This document shows positions 17,110 to 27,200 of a stretch of DNA of 64,000 nucleotides, piece by piece. Below the pieces are notes generated by a model. It ran no database searches. It was not told the origin of the DNA and saw only the letters and a program-made list of their open reading frames with translations. Both the position numbers and the translations under genes were made by a program. The stretch covers positions 1,736,001 through 1,800,000 of the forward strand of contig OZ251545.1 in NCBI GenBank assembly GCA_965243335.1, given 5' to 3'. Position 1 is the first letter of the stretch, and each line of letters opens with the position of its first letter. Source of the DNA: JAJDXW01 sp965243335. GTDB lineage: Bacteria; Pseudomonadota; Gammaproteobacteria; HK1.

Positions 17110-17463
17110 ATGCCTGGGTCCGAACGGCTCACCGCCACCGTTTCGACGAAGGGCCGGATCGTCCTGCCCAAGGCGGTCCGCGCCCCGCGGCGCTGGGGGG
17201 CGGGAACGCGGCTCGTCGTCGAGAACACGCCCGACGGCGTGCTGTTGAAATCCGCCCACGGCGGCGCTTGCGCGGCGCTCCTGGGAACGCTTGTGTCTCG
17301 CCCGCACTTTTGTTCACGGGCGCTTCACACCCCTGTGCGGGCGAGACGCCCGCGTTCCCAGGACGCCCTGCGACGAGGTGTGCTTGGCGAAAAATCCCAC
17401 CGCGCACATGCCTCGGTGTTGGCAATCGGTGTTGAGGCCCGTGCGCTGTTCGTAACCTATTGA
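17110..17463 (+). pseudogene. SpoVT/AbrB-type antitoxin, truncated by repeat insertion
   Basis: Residues 6 to about 48 (LTATVSTKGRIVLPKAVRAP through VVENTPDGVLLKSA) are an AbrB/MazE-like DNA-binding domain as in VapB-type antitoxins. After that the frame runs straight into the interspersed repeat starting near 17,268, so the rest of the predicted protein is translated repeat, ending ALFVTY. A good ribosome-binding site (GGAGGGATCACA) precedes the ATG. The usual C-terminal toxin-binding tail is missing and no toxin gene follows, so a former toxin-antitoxin pair was probably broken by the repeat. The DNA-binding half might still be made. Confidence 0.75.
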
Positions 17464-17575
17464 TATAGCGATAGTAGAGAGGAAGTCGAGATATTTTTTA
17501 CCCCACGGAGACGGCGCTGTTCCAGGGTTTGGGGTCGGTTCGAGGGGCTTTTGGGAAGATTTCACCCCACGGCGG
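17279..17575 (+). repeat. Interspersed palindromic repeat, copy 1 (core plus flanking modules)
   Basis: The core at 17279-17363 has long inverted arms, TCCTGGGAACGCTTGTGTCT on the left and the complementary series ending CGTTCCCAGGA on the right, around a loop containing TTCACGGGCGCTTCACAC. It is followed by a module with CGCGCACATGCCTCGG (to about 17416), then GTTCGTAACCTATTGATATA (17448-17467), then CGAGATATTTTTT, ACCCCACGG and GGTTCGAGGGGCTTTTGGG. The same modules recur near 29.3, 43.5, 49.3 to 49.8, 54.1 and 59.4 kb. This copy truncates the AbrB gene. Confidence 0.85.
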
Positions 17576-17595
17576 GTCGTACCCGGGCACACCCT

Positions 17596-17682
17596 CCCTG
17601 GGTACGCCGGCGTCTCGCCGGCCCGGGAAGGGCGAAGCGCCGTGAGAACGGACCTGCCGGCGGGACGCCGGCGTACCCAGGG
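17596..17682 (+). repeat. Second type of palindromic repeat (CCCTGGGTACGCC arms)
   Basis: The inverted arms CCCTGGGTACGCCGGCGTCT and its near-complement ending GGCGTACCCAGGG flank a loop of about 35 bp. It resembles the first repeat family in design (CTGGG ends, GCGTCTCGCC-type stem) but differs in sequence. It is followed by the same GGCGAAAA...CGCGCACATGCCTCGG module (17690-17726). The stretch 17464-17932 holds no gene; it contains repeats, a promoter and the leader of the autotransporter. Confidence 0.7.
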
Positions 17683-17737
17683 GTGTTCGTGCTTGGCGAA
17701 AACCTCACCGCGCACATGCCTCGGTTCATGGCACTGG

Positions 17738-17766
17738 TTGAACGTATGCGGTAATGAGGTGATAAT
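17738..17766 (+). promoter_or_regulatory. Probable sigma-70 promoter of the giant autotransporter
   Basis: TTGAAC (17738-17743) and GATAAT (17761-17766) are separated by exactly 17 bp, matching the -35 and -10 consensus in 4/6 and 5/6 positions. Transcription would start near 17,773, giving a leader of roughly 160 nt before the ATG at 17933. The poly-C tract lies far downstream of this promoter, so tract length should act on translation rather than on promoter spacing. Confidence 0.55.
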
Positions 17767-17915
17767 CCCGGCTTGTTGGGGTTGACTTCGAGGGGCCGGC
17801 GGTGATCCCCGCCGCCGGGCAGGCGAAATCGGGCCGGCCCTGGAGGTTCCCCCCATGACCCCGGGACGGCATCGCTCGGCGGCGCGAACGGTTCGAGCCG
17901 GGCGGATTCGACAAG

Positions 17916-17935
17916 AGGAGGAGTTTCCGAGGATG
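17916..17935 (+). promoter_or_regulatory. Strong ribosome-binding site and ATG upstream of the poly-C tract
   Basis: AGGAGGAG (17916-17923) stands 9 bp before an ATG at 17933. It is the best Shine-Dalgarno sequence in the locus. By contrast the ATG at 18006, which opens the long autotransporter frame, has only CGGGG-type sequence before it. This suggests ribosomes load at 17933 and read through the C-tract, so that tract length decides whether the autotransporter frame is reached. Confidence 0.6.
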
Positions 17936-18271
17936 GCCGGAAGCACTGACCGCAGAAATACCCCCCCCCCCCCCCCCCCCCCCCGCAATACATCGGGGTT
18001 CCGGTATGAAGGTCCGGCCCCCGGAAGCGGCAGGCGGGAAGCCCGCCCCCGCCGGCCTCCCAGGCCGCGCCCTCTTCTCCGGCCCGTCCTCTCGAACGAC
18101 GGCGGCGCTCGCGGCGGGCGGGAAGCCGGCCATGTTCGCTTCCGGCGCGCCGGGCGCCGCGGCGCTCGCGGCGGCGGCGCTCTTCCTGCTCGCGCCGGGG
18201 GAGGCGCGGGCGGAGGCGGAATGCGGGATCTCGAGCCAGCGCACCATCACCTGCGGGAACGCGGCCTATAA
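17933..18271 (+). other. Leader reading frame through the poly-C tract (out of phase with the autotransporter as sequenced)
   Basis: From the well-served ATG at 17933 the frame reads MAGSTDRRNT, then a run of Pro codons from the C-tract. With 24 C it continues out of frame and stops at 18271. With 23 or 26 C it would join the autotransporter frame directly. With 22 or 25 C it would end at the TGA at 18007-18009, overlapping the autotransporter ATG at 18006 as ATGA. As sequenced the switch would be in the off or poorly translated state, unless initiation occurs at 18006 or 18132. Confidence 0.5.
17961..17984 (+). repeat. Homopolymeric tract of 24 C (putative phase-variation element)
   Basis: Twenty-four consecutive C residues lie 21 bp before the autotransporter ATG at 18006. 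Long G/C homopolymers next to surface-protein genes are classic sites of slipped-strand mispairing and phase variation. Tract length may vary within the population, and exact counts from assemblies are often unreliable. Confidence 0.9.
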
Positions 18272-21200
18272 CGACGGCATCCAGTACTTTTCGAGCCCCC
18301 TCGGTCACGGCAACGGCAGCACGCTCAACGTCCCGGGCCGCAGCTCCGGGCCCACCACGATCACGGCGGGCTCCGGCTCGCAGTCGGCCGGCCTCAAGCT
18401 GAAAGCCACCACACAGCAAGGCGCCACGGTCAACGTCGGGGGCGCGACGGGCGGGGTCCCCCACGTCGTCAACATCGTCCAGGGGGCGAGCACGCGGAGC
18501 GGCAATGATGAGTACAACAACGGCATCTATTTTTGGTCGAACCGCCTCGGCGCGTGGACAACGCTGAACGTGAGAAGCGGGGTGACCATCGGCTCGGCGA
18601 GCGCCCCGATGGAGCAGCACGGCATCCGCTTCCGGGTGCGCTCCGCTCAGCAAAGCCAGGGCCGGGGCGCCGGCGCCCCCACCCTCACCAGCGCGGCGAC
18701 GATCTACGCCAGAAGGCAGGGCATCCGGGTCCACCGGGCGAACGGGGCCACCAACGACGCGACCACCATCACCAACAGCGGCGCCATCTTCTCGGGCGTC
18801 GGCAACGCCGCCGACACCAACACCTACCGCCACCGGCCGCACGGCATCCTCGCGTTCGTTCCTGGAACCACGATGACCGGCTCGCTGACCGTCACCAACA
18901 GCGGCGACATCACGCTGGGCGGCCCCTACACCGGCATCATGATGCAGTACTGGGCCTCCGGCGCCATGAGCCTCGACAACAGCGGGAACATCGGCGCGGT
19001 GGCGGGGCAGACGGCCAGGCAGGGCATCCGGTTCGACTTCGAGTACTGGGAAAACCAGAGCGCCCAGGCCGTCACGCTCACGAACTCGGGCGACATCACC
19101 GCGTCCGAATACGGCATCCGGCTCAAGAAGCTCTCCGGCGGCGCGGTCACGCTCACCAACAGCGGCGCCGTGACAGCGACGGCCGAGGCGGCGCAGCACC
19201 TGGGGCACGCCATCTACCTGGCGGAGGGCGTCACCTTCGGCGAGGGAAGAACCTACGCCGCCAACAGCGGCGCGATCACGGTCGACAACAGCGGCGCCCT
19301 CACCTCGAAGAACCACGCCCTCTACGTCTACCTGGCCACGGCGGACGATGACGTCGAGCTCGAGAACTCCGGCGCCGTCACGTCGGAGGACGGGGACGGC
19401 ATCCGGATCGAGCGGGTCGTCGAGGGCGAGGTCACGGTCGACAACAGCGGCAGCGCCTCGGGGCGGGACTACGGCATCTACGTCGGCAAGGCGGAGCGGG
19501 TCGACTTCGACCAGTCGGGGGGGACGATCAGGGGCCGCACGGGGGTCTACCTCCAGGTCACGAGCGAGAGCGCGGACGGCGACACGCGCAGCACGGACAG
19601 CAGCATGAACCACATCCCCGTGATCGACGTCGACTGGACGGGAGGCGACGTCGCGCGCGGGACGGCGACGGACGACAACGGCCGTTTCGCGGCGGCGAGC
19701 GCCGCGCAAGTGCTGGCCCTCGACCAGGAGGCGGCGGCGGTGAAGGCCATGGAGGGGACGCTCCACTACGGCGGGCCGGCGGGCATCGAGGCGCACGCCC
19801 TGTCGTGGCGCGACGTGGTGGTGCAGGTGGCCAAGGGCGACGACCCGGGCGACTTCGCGAACAACGCGGCGCAGCTTACGGCCGTGCCGACGGGCGCCAC
19901 CGCCGCCGACAACGTCTACGTCGCGCAGCTCCGGGCGGCGCTCGACAACGACGACCTCGCGGTCGCTTCGGCGGTCTTCGAGGCCATCGACAGCAGCGCC
20001 ACGAGCCTGTCCGACGTGACGGACGCGGAGATCGTGACGTATCTCCGGACGGACAACGGGGCCACCAGAAGGCTGCTGCGGAACCTCCTGGCGCAGGGCC
20101 TCACGGACAACGAGAAGGCGATCCTGCGGGCGGTGGCGACGAACGACGGGGTGGACGCCGCGCTCACCGCCGCGGGCCACACGGACGACACCTCGGACGA
20201 CGGCGACTACTGGAGCCTGGTGAAGGCGCTGCTGGACCGCCACCACCTGGACGACGTCACCATCGACATGACGGCCGGCTCCATCGACTCGCGCGGGGAC
20301 GGCATCCGCGCCTACTACGCGACGCCGAACGACAGCAACGGCGCCATCGAAGTCACCCTCGGCGCGGGCGTGAGCGTCACCGCCGACGGGACGGGGATCT
20401 ACGTCGCCAACGCGGGCGGCGACGTCACGGTCGAGAGCGGCGCGACCATCCGGGCGGGAACCGACGGCATCCGGGTGGTCAAGCCGGGGACCTCGGACGA
20501 CGTCACCATCACCACCACCGCCGGATCGTCGATCACCGCGACCGCCGGCGCCGGCATCTATCCGCAGGACTACGCCAGCCACACGGGCGACGTCACGATC
20601 ACCAACGCCGGCGGCGTCACGGGGGGGACCTGGGGCATCTACGCCAACCGGCTCGGCTCGGGCGCGGTCTCCGTCACCAGCAGCGGCGGGACGGTGCTGG
20701 GCAGGACCGAGCCCGGCATCTTCGCCGCGAACAAGGCGGGCGAGAGCGGCGACGTGCCGGTCAACGTGACGGGCGGCGCGGTCCGGTCCGAGGGCCGGAA
20801 CAAGGCCGCGATCCATGCGTGGAACCGGGGCACGGGCGACGTGACCGTCACCCTCGCCTCTGGCACGAGCGCCAGGTCGAAGCACGCCGCCGGCGTCTTC
20901 GCCGACCTCGGCAGCGCGTACTCGACCACCAGCCAGCTCGAGGTCACCCAGGGCGGGGCCATCGAGGGCCGGACGGGGGTCTACGCCCGGGTGGCGCACG
21001 GGGACGACGCCGCGACGCCGACGGCGCGGGCGGCGGGGGCCCAGCCGATGATCGACGTCACCTGGACGGGGACGTTCTCGCACGGGACGACGGCCACCGT
21101 CGCCCAGAACGACAACGACCGCTTCGCGGCGGGGAGCGTGGCGGAGGCGCTCGCCTTCGACCAGGAGGCGGCGGCGGTGAAGGCGCTGGAGGGGACGGCC

Positions 21201-24200
21201 ACCTACGACGGGCCCCATTACGGCGGGGCGGCGGGGGTCGATGCGCAGGCCCTGTCCTGGCGCGACGTGGTGGCGGCGGTGGCCAAGGGCGACGACCCGG
21301 GCGCGATCGCGACCAGCACGGCGCAGGGGAACCTGCTGTCGACGACGCACGCCGATTCCGAGAGGACGGCCATCCTGGCGCAGTTCAAGGCGGCGCTCGG
21401 CAACGCGGACCTCGCGGTGGCGGCGGCGGTGCTGACCGCCATCGACTCGACCGCCACGAGCGTGTCCGACCTGAGCGACGCGGAGATCGTGACGTACCTG
21501 AGCACGGACGACGACGCCACCAGAGCCCTGCTGCGGAACGTCCTGGCGCAGGGCCTCTCGGACAAGGAGAAGGCGGTGCTGCGGGCGGTGGCGACGAACG
21601 ACGGCCTCGCCACCGCGCTCGCCGACGCGGACGCGGCCTTCTCCACCGCCTACAAGACGGCGGTGAACGCGCTGCTGAACCAGTACAACGTGGGGAACAT
21701 CGAGGTCGACATGACCGGCGGCTCCATCGCCGCCGCCCGCGGCGACGGCATCCGCGCCTGGTACGCGACGCCCAACGCCGACAACGGCGCCATCACCGTC
21801 AGCGTGGCCTCGGGCGCGAGCATCACCGCCGGCAAGGCGGGCGTCTACGTCGCGAACGCGGGCGGAGGGGTCACGGTCTCGAACAGCGGGACCATCACGG
21901 CGGGCACGTACGGCATCTACGTCGCCAACACCGCCAGCGACGGCGCCATCGAGGTCACCGTGGCCGCGGACGCGAGCGTGACCGGCGGCACGGCGGGCGT
22001 CTACGTCGCCAATGCGGCCGACGGCCTGACGTTGGCCAGGAAGTACACCTACGGGTTCGCCATGGGCCAGGGCGCTCTCGCCGACCAGGCCATAGCGGTG
22101 GCGTACAACGGGGCTTCCCTGCTCGACCAGGTCGTCACCGTCGCCGGCGCGGTGACCGGGGGGACGGACGCGGGGGTGCGTCTGAGCGGCGGCGCGGTCA
22201 TCGTCATGGCGGATGGCGAGGTGCGCGCGGGCTCCTCGGGTGTGGGGATCCTGGCGGACGGCGCGGCGCTGGTGTACGTGGACGGCGAGGTGTGGGGCGG
22301 CGCGGGGGGCGCCGCGGCGGTGCATCTCAAGGGCGGCGGCGACGTGACGGTGGGGCTGAACGGGAGGGTGCGGGCCAACGGCGCCACCAACGCCATCCAG
22401 AGCGACGGCTCCGGGACGGACCGGCTGACCCTGATCACCGACACCACGATCCCGTACCGGGACGACCTGCTCGCCCAGGTGGAGGGCTCCCTCTCGGGCA
22501 TCGACAGCGCGCGTCTCATCGAGCACCTGAACGGCGTGCCCACCGGTTACTCCCTGACGCTTGGGATCACCGACGGCATGTTGGACACCAGCAAGCTTCC
22601 CTCGCGGCCGACGTCGTACGACTGCACGACGGGCGGACGCTGCCGCATCACCCAGACGGGGACGGTTGCGAGCCGCCGCGCGGGCGTGTACGCCGCGGTC
22701 CCGAGCGCCGGCGCGACGGCGGCGAGCCAGCCGCTGATCGACGTGACCTGGTCGGGGACGTTCACGCAAGGGGCGGTGTCCTCCGCCGCGGTCCGCATCG
22801 CGGCGGCGACCGCTCGGGACGCGCTCGTCGCCGACCGGGAGGCGGCGGCCGGGAAGGCCGTGGAGGAGACCGTCCACTGGGGCGGGCCGGCGGGCATCGA
22901 GGCGCACGCCCTGTCCTGGCGCGACGTGGCGACGGCGGTGGCCAAGGGCGACGACCCGGGCGCGATCGCGGACGCCACGGCGCAGGGGAACCTGCTGTCG
23001 ACGACGCACGCCGATTCGCAGAGGGCGGCCATCCTGGCGCAGCTCCGGGCGGCGCTGGGGAACGCGGACCTCGCGGTGGCGGCGGCGGTCCTGACCGCCA
23101 TCGACAGCAGCGCCACGAGCGTGTCCGACCTGAGCGACGCGGAGATCGTGGCCTATCTGGACGACGACGATGAGGCCACCAGAGCCCTGCTGCGCAACAT
23201 CCTGGCGCAGGGCCTCTCGGACAAGGAGAAGGCGGTGCTGGAGGCGGTGGCGGCGGGTGACGGCGCCGCGCTTACCACCGCGCTCGACGACACGGACGCG
23301 GGCTTCTCCGCCGCCTACAAGACGGCGGTGAGGGCGCTGCTCGACCGCCGCAACGTCGGCAACGTCCGCGTGCGCATGAACGCAGGCTCCATCGACTCGA
23401 GCGGGGACGGCATCCGCGCCTACTACGCGACGCCCAACGCCAACAACGGCGGCATCGAGGTCACCGTGGCCGCGGGCGCGAGCGTGACCGCCGACAGGGC
23501 GGGCATCCACGTCGCGAACGCGGGCGGCGCGGTCACCGTCACCAGCGGCGGGACCATCAGGGGGGGAACCTACGGCATCCGGGTCGACAAGCCGGGGACC
23601 TCGGGCGACGTCACCATCACCAGCACCGGCGGCTCGATCACCGCGGACACCTTGGCCGGCATCCACGTCACCAGCGCGGGCGGCGCCGTCACGGTCACCA
23701 ACCGCGGGACCGTCAGGGGGGGAACCTACGGCATCCGGGTCGACAAGCCGGGGACCTCGGGCGGCGTCACCATCACCAGCACCGGCGGTTCGATCACCGC
23801 GGACACCCTGGCGGGGGTCCACGTCACCAGCGCGGGCGGCGCCGTCACGGTCGAGAGCGGCGGGACCATCACGGCGGAAACCTACGGCATCCGGGTCGAC
23901 AAGACGGGGACCTCGGGCGACGTCACCATCACCAGCGGCTCGATCACTGCGGACACCCTGGCGGGGGTCCACGTCACCAGCGCGGGCGGCGCCGTCACGG
24001 TCGAGAGCGGCGGGACCATCCGGGCGGAAACCTACGGCATCCGGGTCGACAAGACGGGGACCTCGGGCGACGTCACCATCACCAGCGGCTCGATCACCGC
24101 GGACACCCAGGCGGGCATCCACGTCACCAACGCGGGCGGCGACGTCACGGTCGAGAGCGGCGGGACCATCAGTGCGGAAACCTACGGCATCCGGGTCGAC

Positions 24201-27200
24201 AAGACGGGGACCTCGGGCGACGTCACCATCACCAGCCCCGGCGGCTCGATCACCGCGGACACCGAGGCGGGCATCCACGTCGCCAACGCGGGCGACCACG
24301 TCACGGTCGAGAGCGGCGGGACCATCAGGGGGGGAACCTACGGCATCCGGGTCGACAAGACGGGGACCTCGGGCGACGTCACCATCACCGCCGGCGGCTC
24401 GATCACCGCGGACACCGAGGCGGGCATCCACGTCACCAACGCGGGCGGCGACGTCACGGTCGAGAGCGGCGGGACCATCCGGGCGGGCACCTACGGCATC
24501 CACGTCGACAAGCCGGGGAGCTCGGGCGACGTCACCATCACCACCGGCGGCTCGATCACCGCGACCGCGACCGCCGGCATCGGCATCTGGCCGCAGGACA
24601 ACGCGGGTCATACCGGTGCGGTCACGGTCTCCAACGGCGGCGACGTCACGGCGCCGACCTGGGGCATCTACGCCAACCGGCTCGGCTCGGGTACGGTCTC
24701 CGTCACCAACACCGGCGGGACCGTGCTGGGCATGACCCAGCCCGGCATCTTCGCCGCGAACAAGTTGGGCGACGCCGGCGCCGTGACGGTCAGGGTGACG
24801 GGCGGAACGGTCCGGTCCGAGGGCCGGAACAAGCCCGCCATCCGTGCGCGGAACTCGGGCACGGGCGACGTCACCGTCACCATCGGTGCGGAGGCCAGGG
24901 CCGTCTCGAAGCACGCCGCGGGCGTCTTCGCCACCCTCGGCGCGGACGCGGACAACGACGCCGGGCAGATCGCGATCGCCCAGGGCGGGACGATCATGGG
25001 CCGCACGGGGGTCTACGCCCGGGTCGGGCGCGCCAGCACGGCGGACGAGACGCGGGCGGCGGCGGATCAGCCCCTCATCGACGTCACCTGGACGGGGACG
25101 TTCTCCCACGGGACGACGGCCACCGTCGCCCCGAACGACCAGGGCCGTTTCCAGGCGGCGACCGCCGGGGACGCACTCGCCTTCGACCGGGAGACGGCGG
25201 CCGTGAAGGCCGTCGAGGAGACCATCCGCTGGGACGCGCCGGCGGGCATCGAGGCGCAGGTCATGTCCTGGCGCCATGTGGCGCGTGTCGTGGCGACGGG
25301 CGACGACCCGGGCGCGATCGCGGACAACGCGGCGCAGACGGCGATGCTCGACACCGCTTCGACCGACCCGGCCGTCAAGGCGCGGGCGGACGCCATCGTG
25401 GCGCAGTTCCGGACGGCGCTCGGAAACGACGAGATCGAGGTTGCGGACGCGGTCCTGACCGCCATCGACTCGACCGCCACGAGCGTGTCCGACCTGAGCG
25501 ACGCGGAGATCGTGGCCTATCTGGACGACGACGACGCGGCCACCAGAACCCTGCTGCGGAACGTCCTGGCGCAGGGCCTCACGGACGACGAGAAGTCGAT
25601 CCTGCGGGCGGTGGCGACGAACGACGAAGTGGACGCCGCGCTCACCGCCGCGGGCTTCATGGACGACACCTCGGACCCCAACGACTACTGGAGCCGGGTG
25701 AAGGCGCTGCTCGACCGCTACAACGTCGGGAACGTCAACGTCGCCATGAACGGGGGCTCCATCGACTCGCGCGGCGACGGCATCCGCGCCTGGTACGCGA
25801 CGCCCCACGCCGACAACGGCGGCATTTCCGTCACCGTGGCCGAAGGCGCGAGCGTGACCGGGGCCGTGGCGGGCGTCTACGTGGCGAACGCGGGGCCGGG
25901 CCTGAGGTTGGAAAGGAAGTACACGCCCGGGTACGCCAAAGACGATGATCCCGATGAAGTCGTGGCGGTGGTGCACGGCGAGGGCGAGGGGGCGGCTCCC
26001 CTGCGCAACCAGCTCGTCACCGTGGCGGGCACGGTGACCGGGGGGACGGATGCGGCGGTGCACCTGTCGGGCGGGGGCGCGGTGCTGGTCATGGAGGGGG
26101 GCAAGGTGCACGCGGGCGCCTCGGGGGTGGGGATCCTGGTGAACGACCCGGGCCCGGCGGTGGTGTACGTAGACGGCGAGGTGAAGGGCGGCGCGGGCGG
26201 CGGTGCGGCGGTGCATCTGACCGGCGGCGGCGGCGTCATCGTGGGCCTGAGCGGGAAGGTGCAGGCCAACGGCGCGGATCACGCCATCCGGAGCGACGGT
26301 ACGGAGGCGACCACGCTGACCCTGGTCACCGACCGCCCGACCCCGTACCGGGAGGACGTGAACGCTCGGGTGGAGGGCTCCCTCGAGGGCGTGGAAAGCG
26401 CCCGCCTGCGCGAGGACCGGGACGGCGCGCCCACCGGTTACTCCGCGTCGCTGGCGGTCACCGCCGACGGCGTGCTGGACACCAGCAAGCTTCCCTCGCG
26501 GCCGGATCTGCCGACGGAGCCGCCGCTCCTGTGCCCGGAGGCGGCGGACGGACGCTGCCGCATCACCCAGGCGGGGACGATATCGGGCCGCACGGGCGTG
26601 TACGCCGCGGTCCCGCGCGCGAGCGCGCCGGGAGAGACGCGCGCGGCGTCGGCCCCGCCGCTGATCGACGTCATCTGGACGGGGACGTTCTCGCACGCGG
26701 AGGGCGACCGGGGCCGCTTTGCGGCGGAGACCATTACGGACGTGCTCTCCTTCGACCAGGAGTCGGCGGCCGGGAAGGCGGTGGAGGAGACCGTCCGCTG
26801 GGACGCGCCGGCGGGCATCGAGGCGCACGTCCTGTCCTGGCGCGAGGTGGCGGCGCAGGTGGCCAGAGGCGACGACCCGGGCGCGATTGCGGACGCGGCG
26901 GCGCAGACGGCGCTGCTGGCGACGCGCGGCGCCGCTTCGCGGAGGGCGGACATCGTGGAGCAGTTCAGAGAGGCGCTGAGGAACGAAGAGATCGAGGTCG
27001 CGCCGGCGGTCCTCACCGCCATCGACGCCACCGCCACGACCGTGGCGGACTTGAGCGACCGCGAGATCGTGGCGTATCTGGGCACGGACGACGACGTCAC
27101 GAGAGCCCTGCTGCGCAACGTGCTGGCGCAGGGTCTCTCGGACGCGGAGGGGAAGGTGTTGCAGGCGGTGGCGACGAACGACGGGGTTGACGCCGCGCTC

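Noticed and set aside
23488..24560. Regular short repeats considered as a CRISPR array
   Set aside because: The units are 141-150 bp, in frame and protein-coding within the autotransporter, with no unique spacers.
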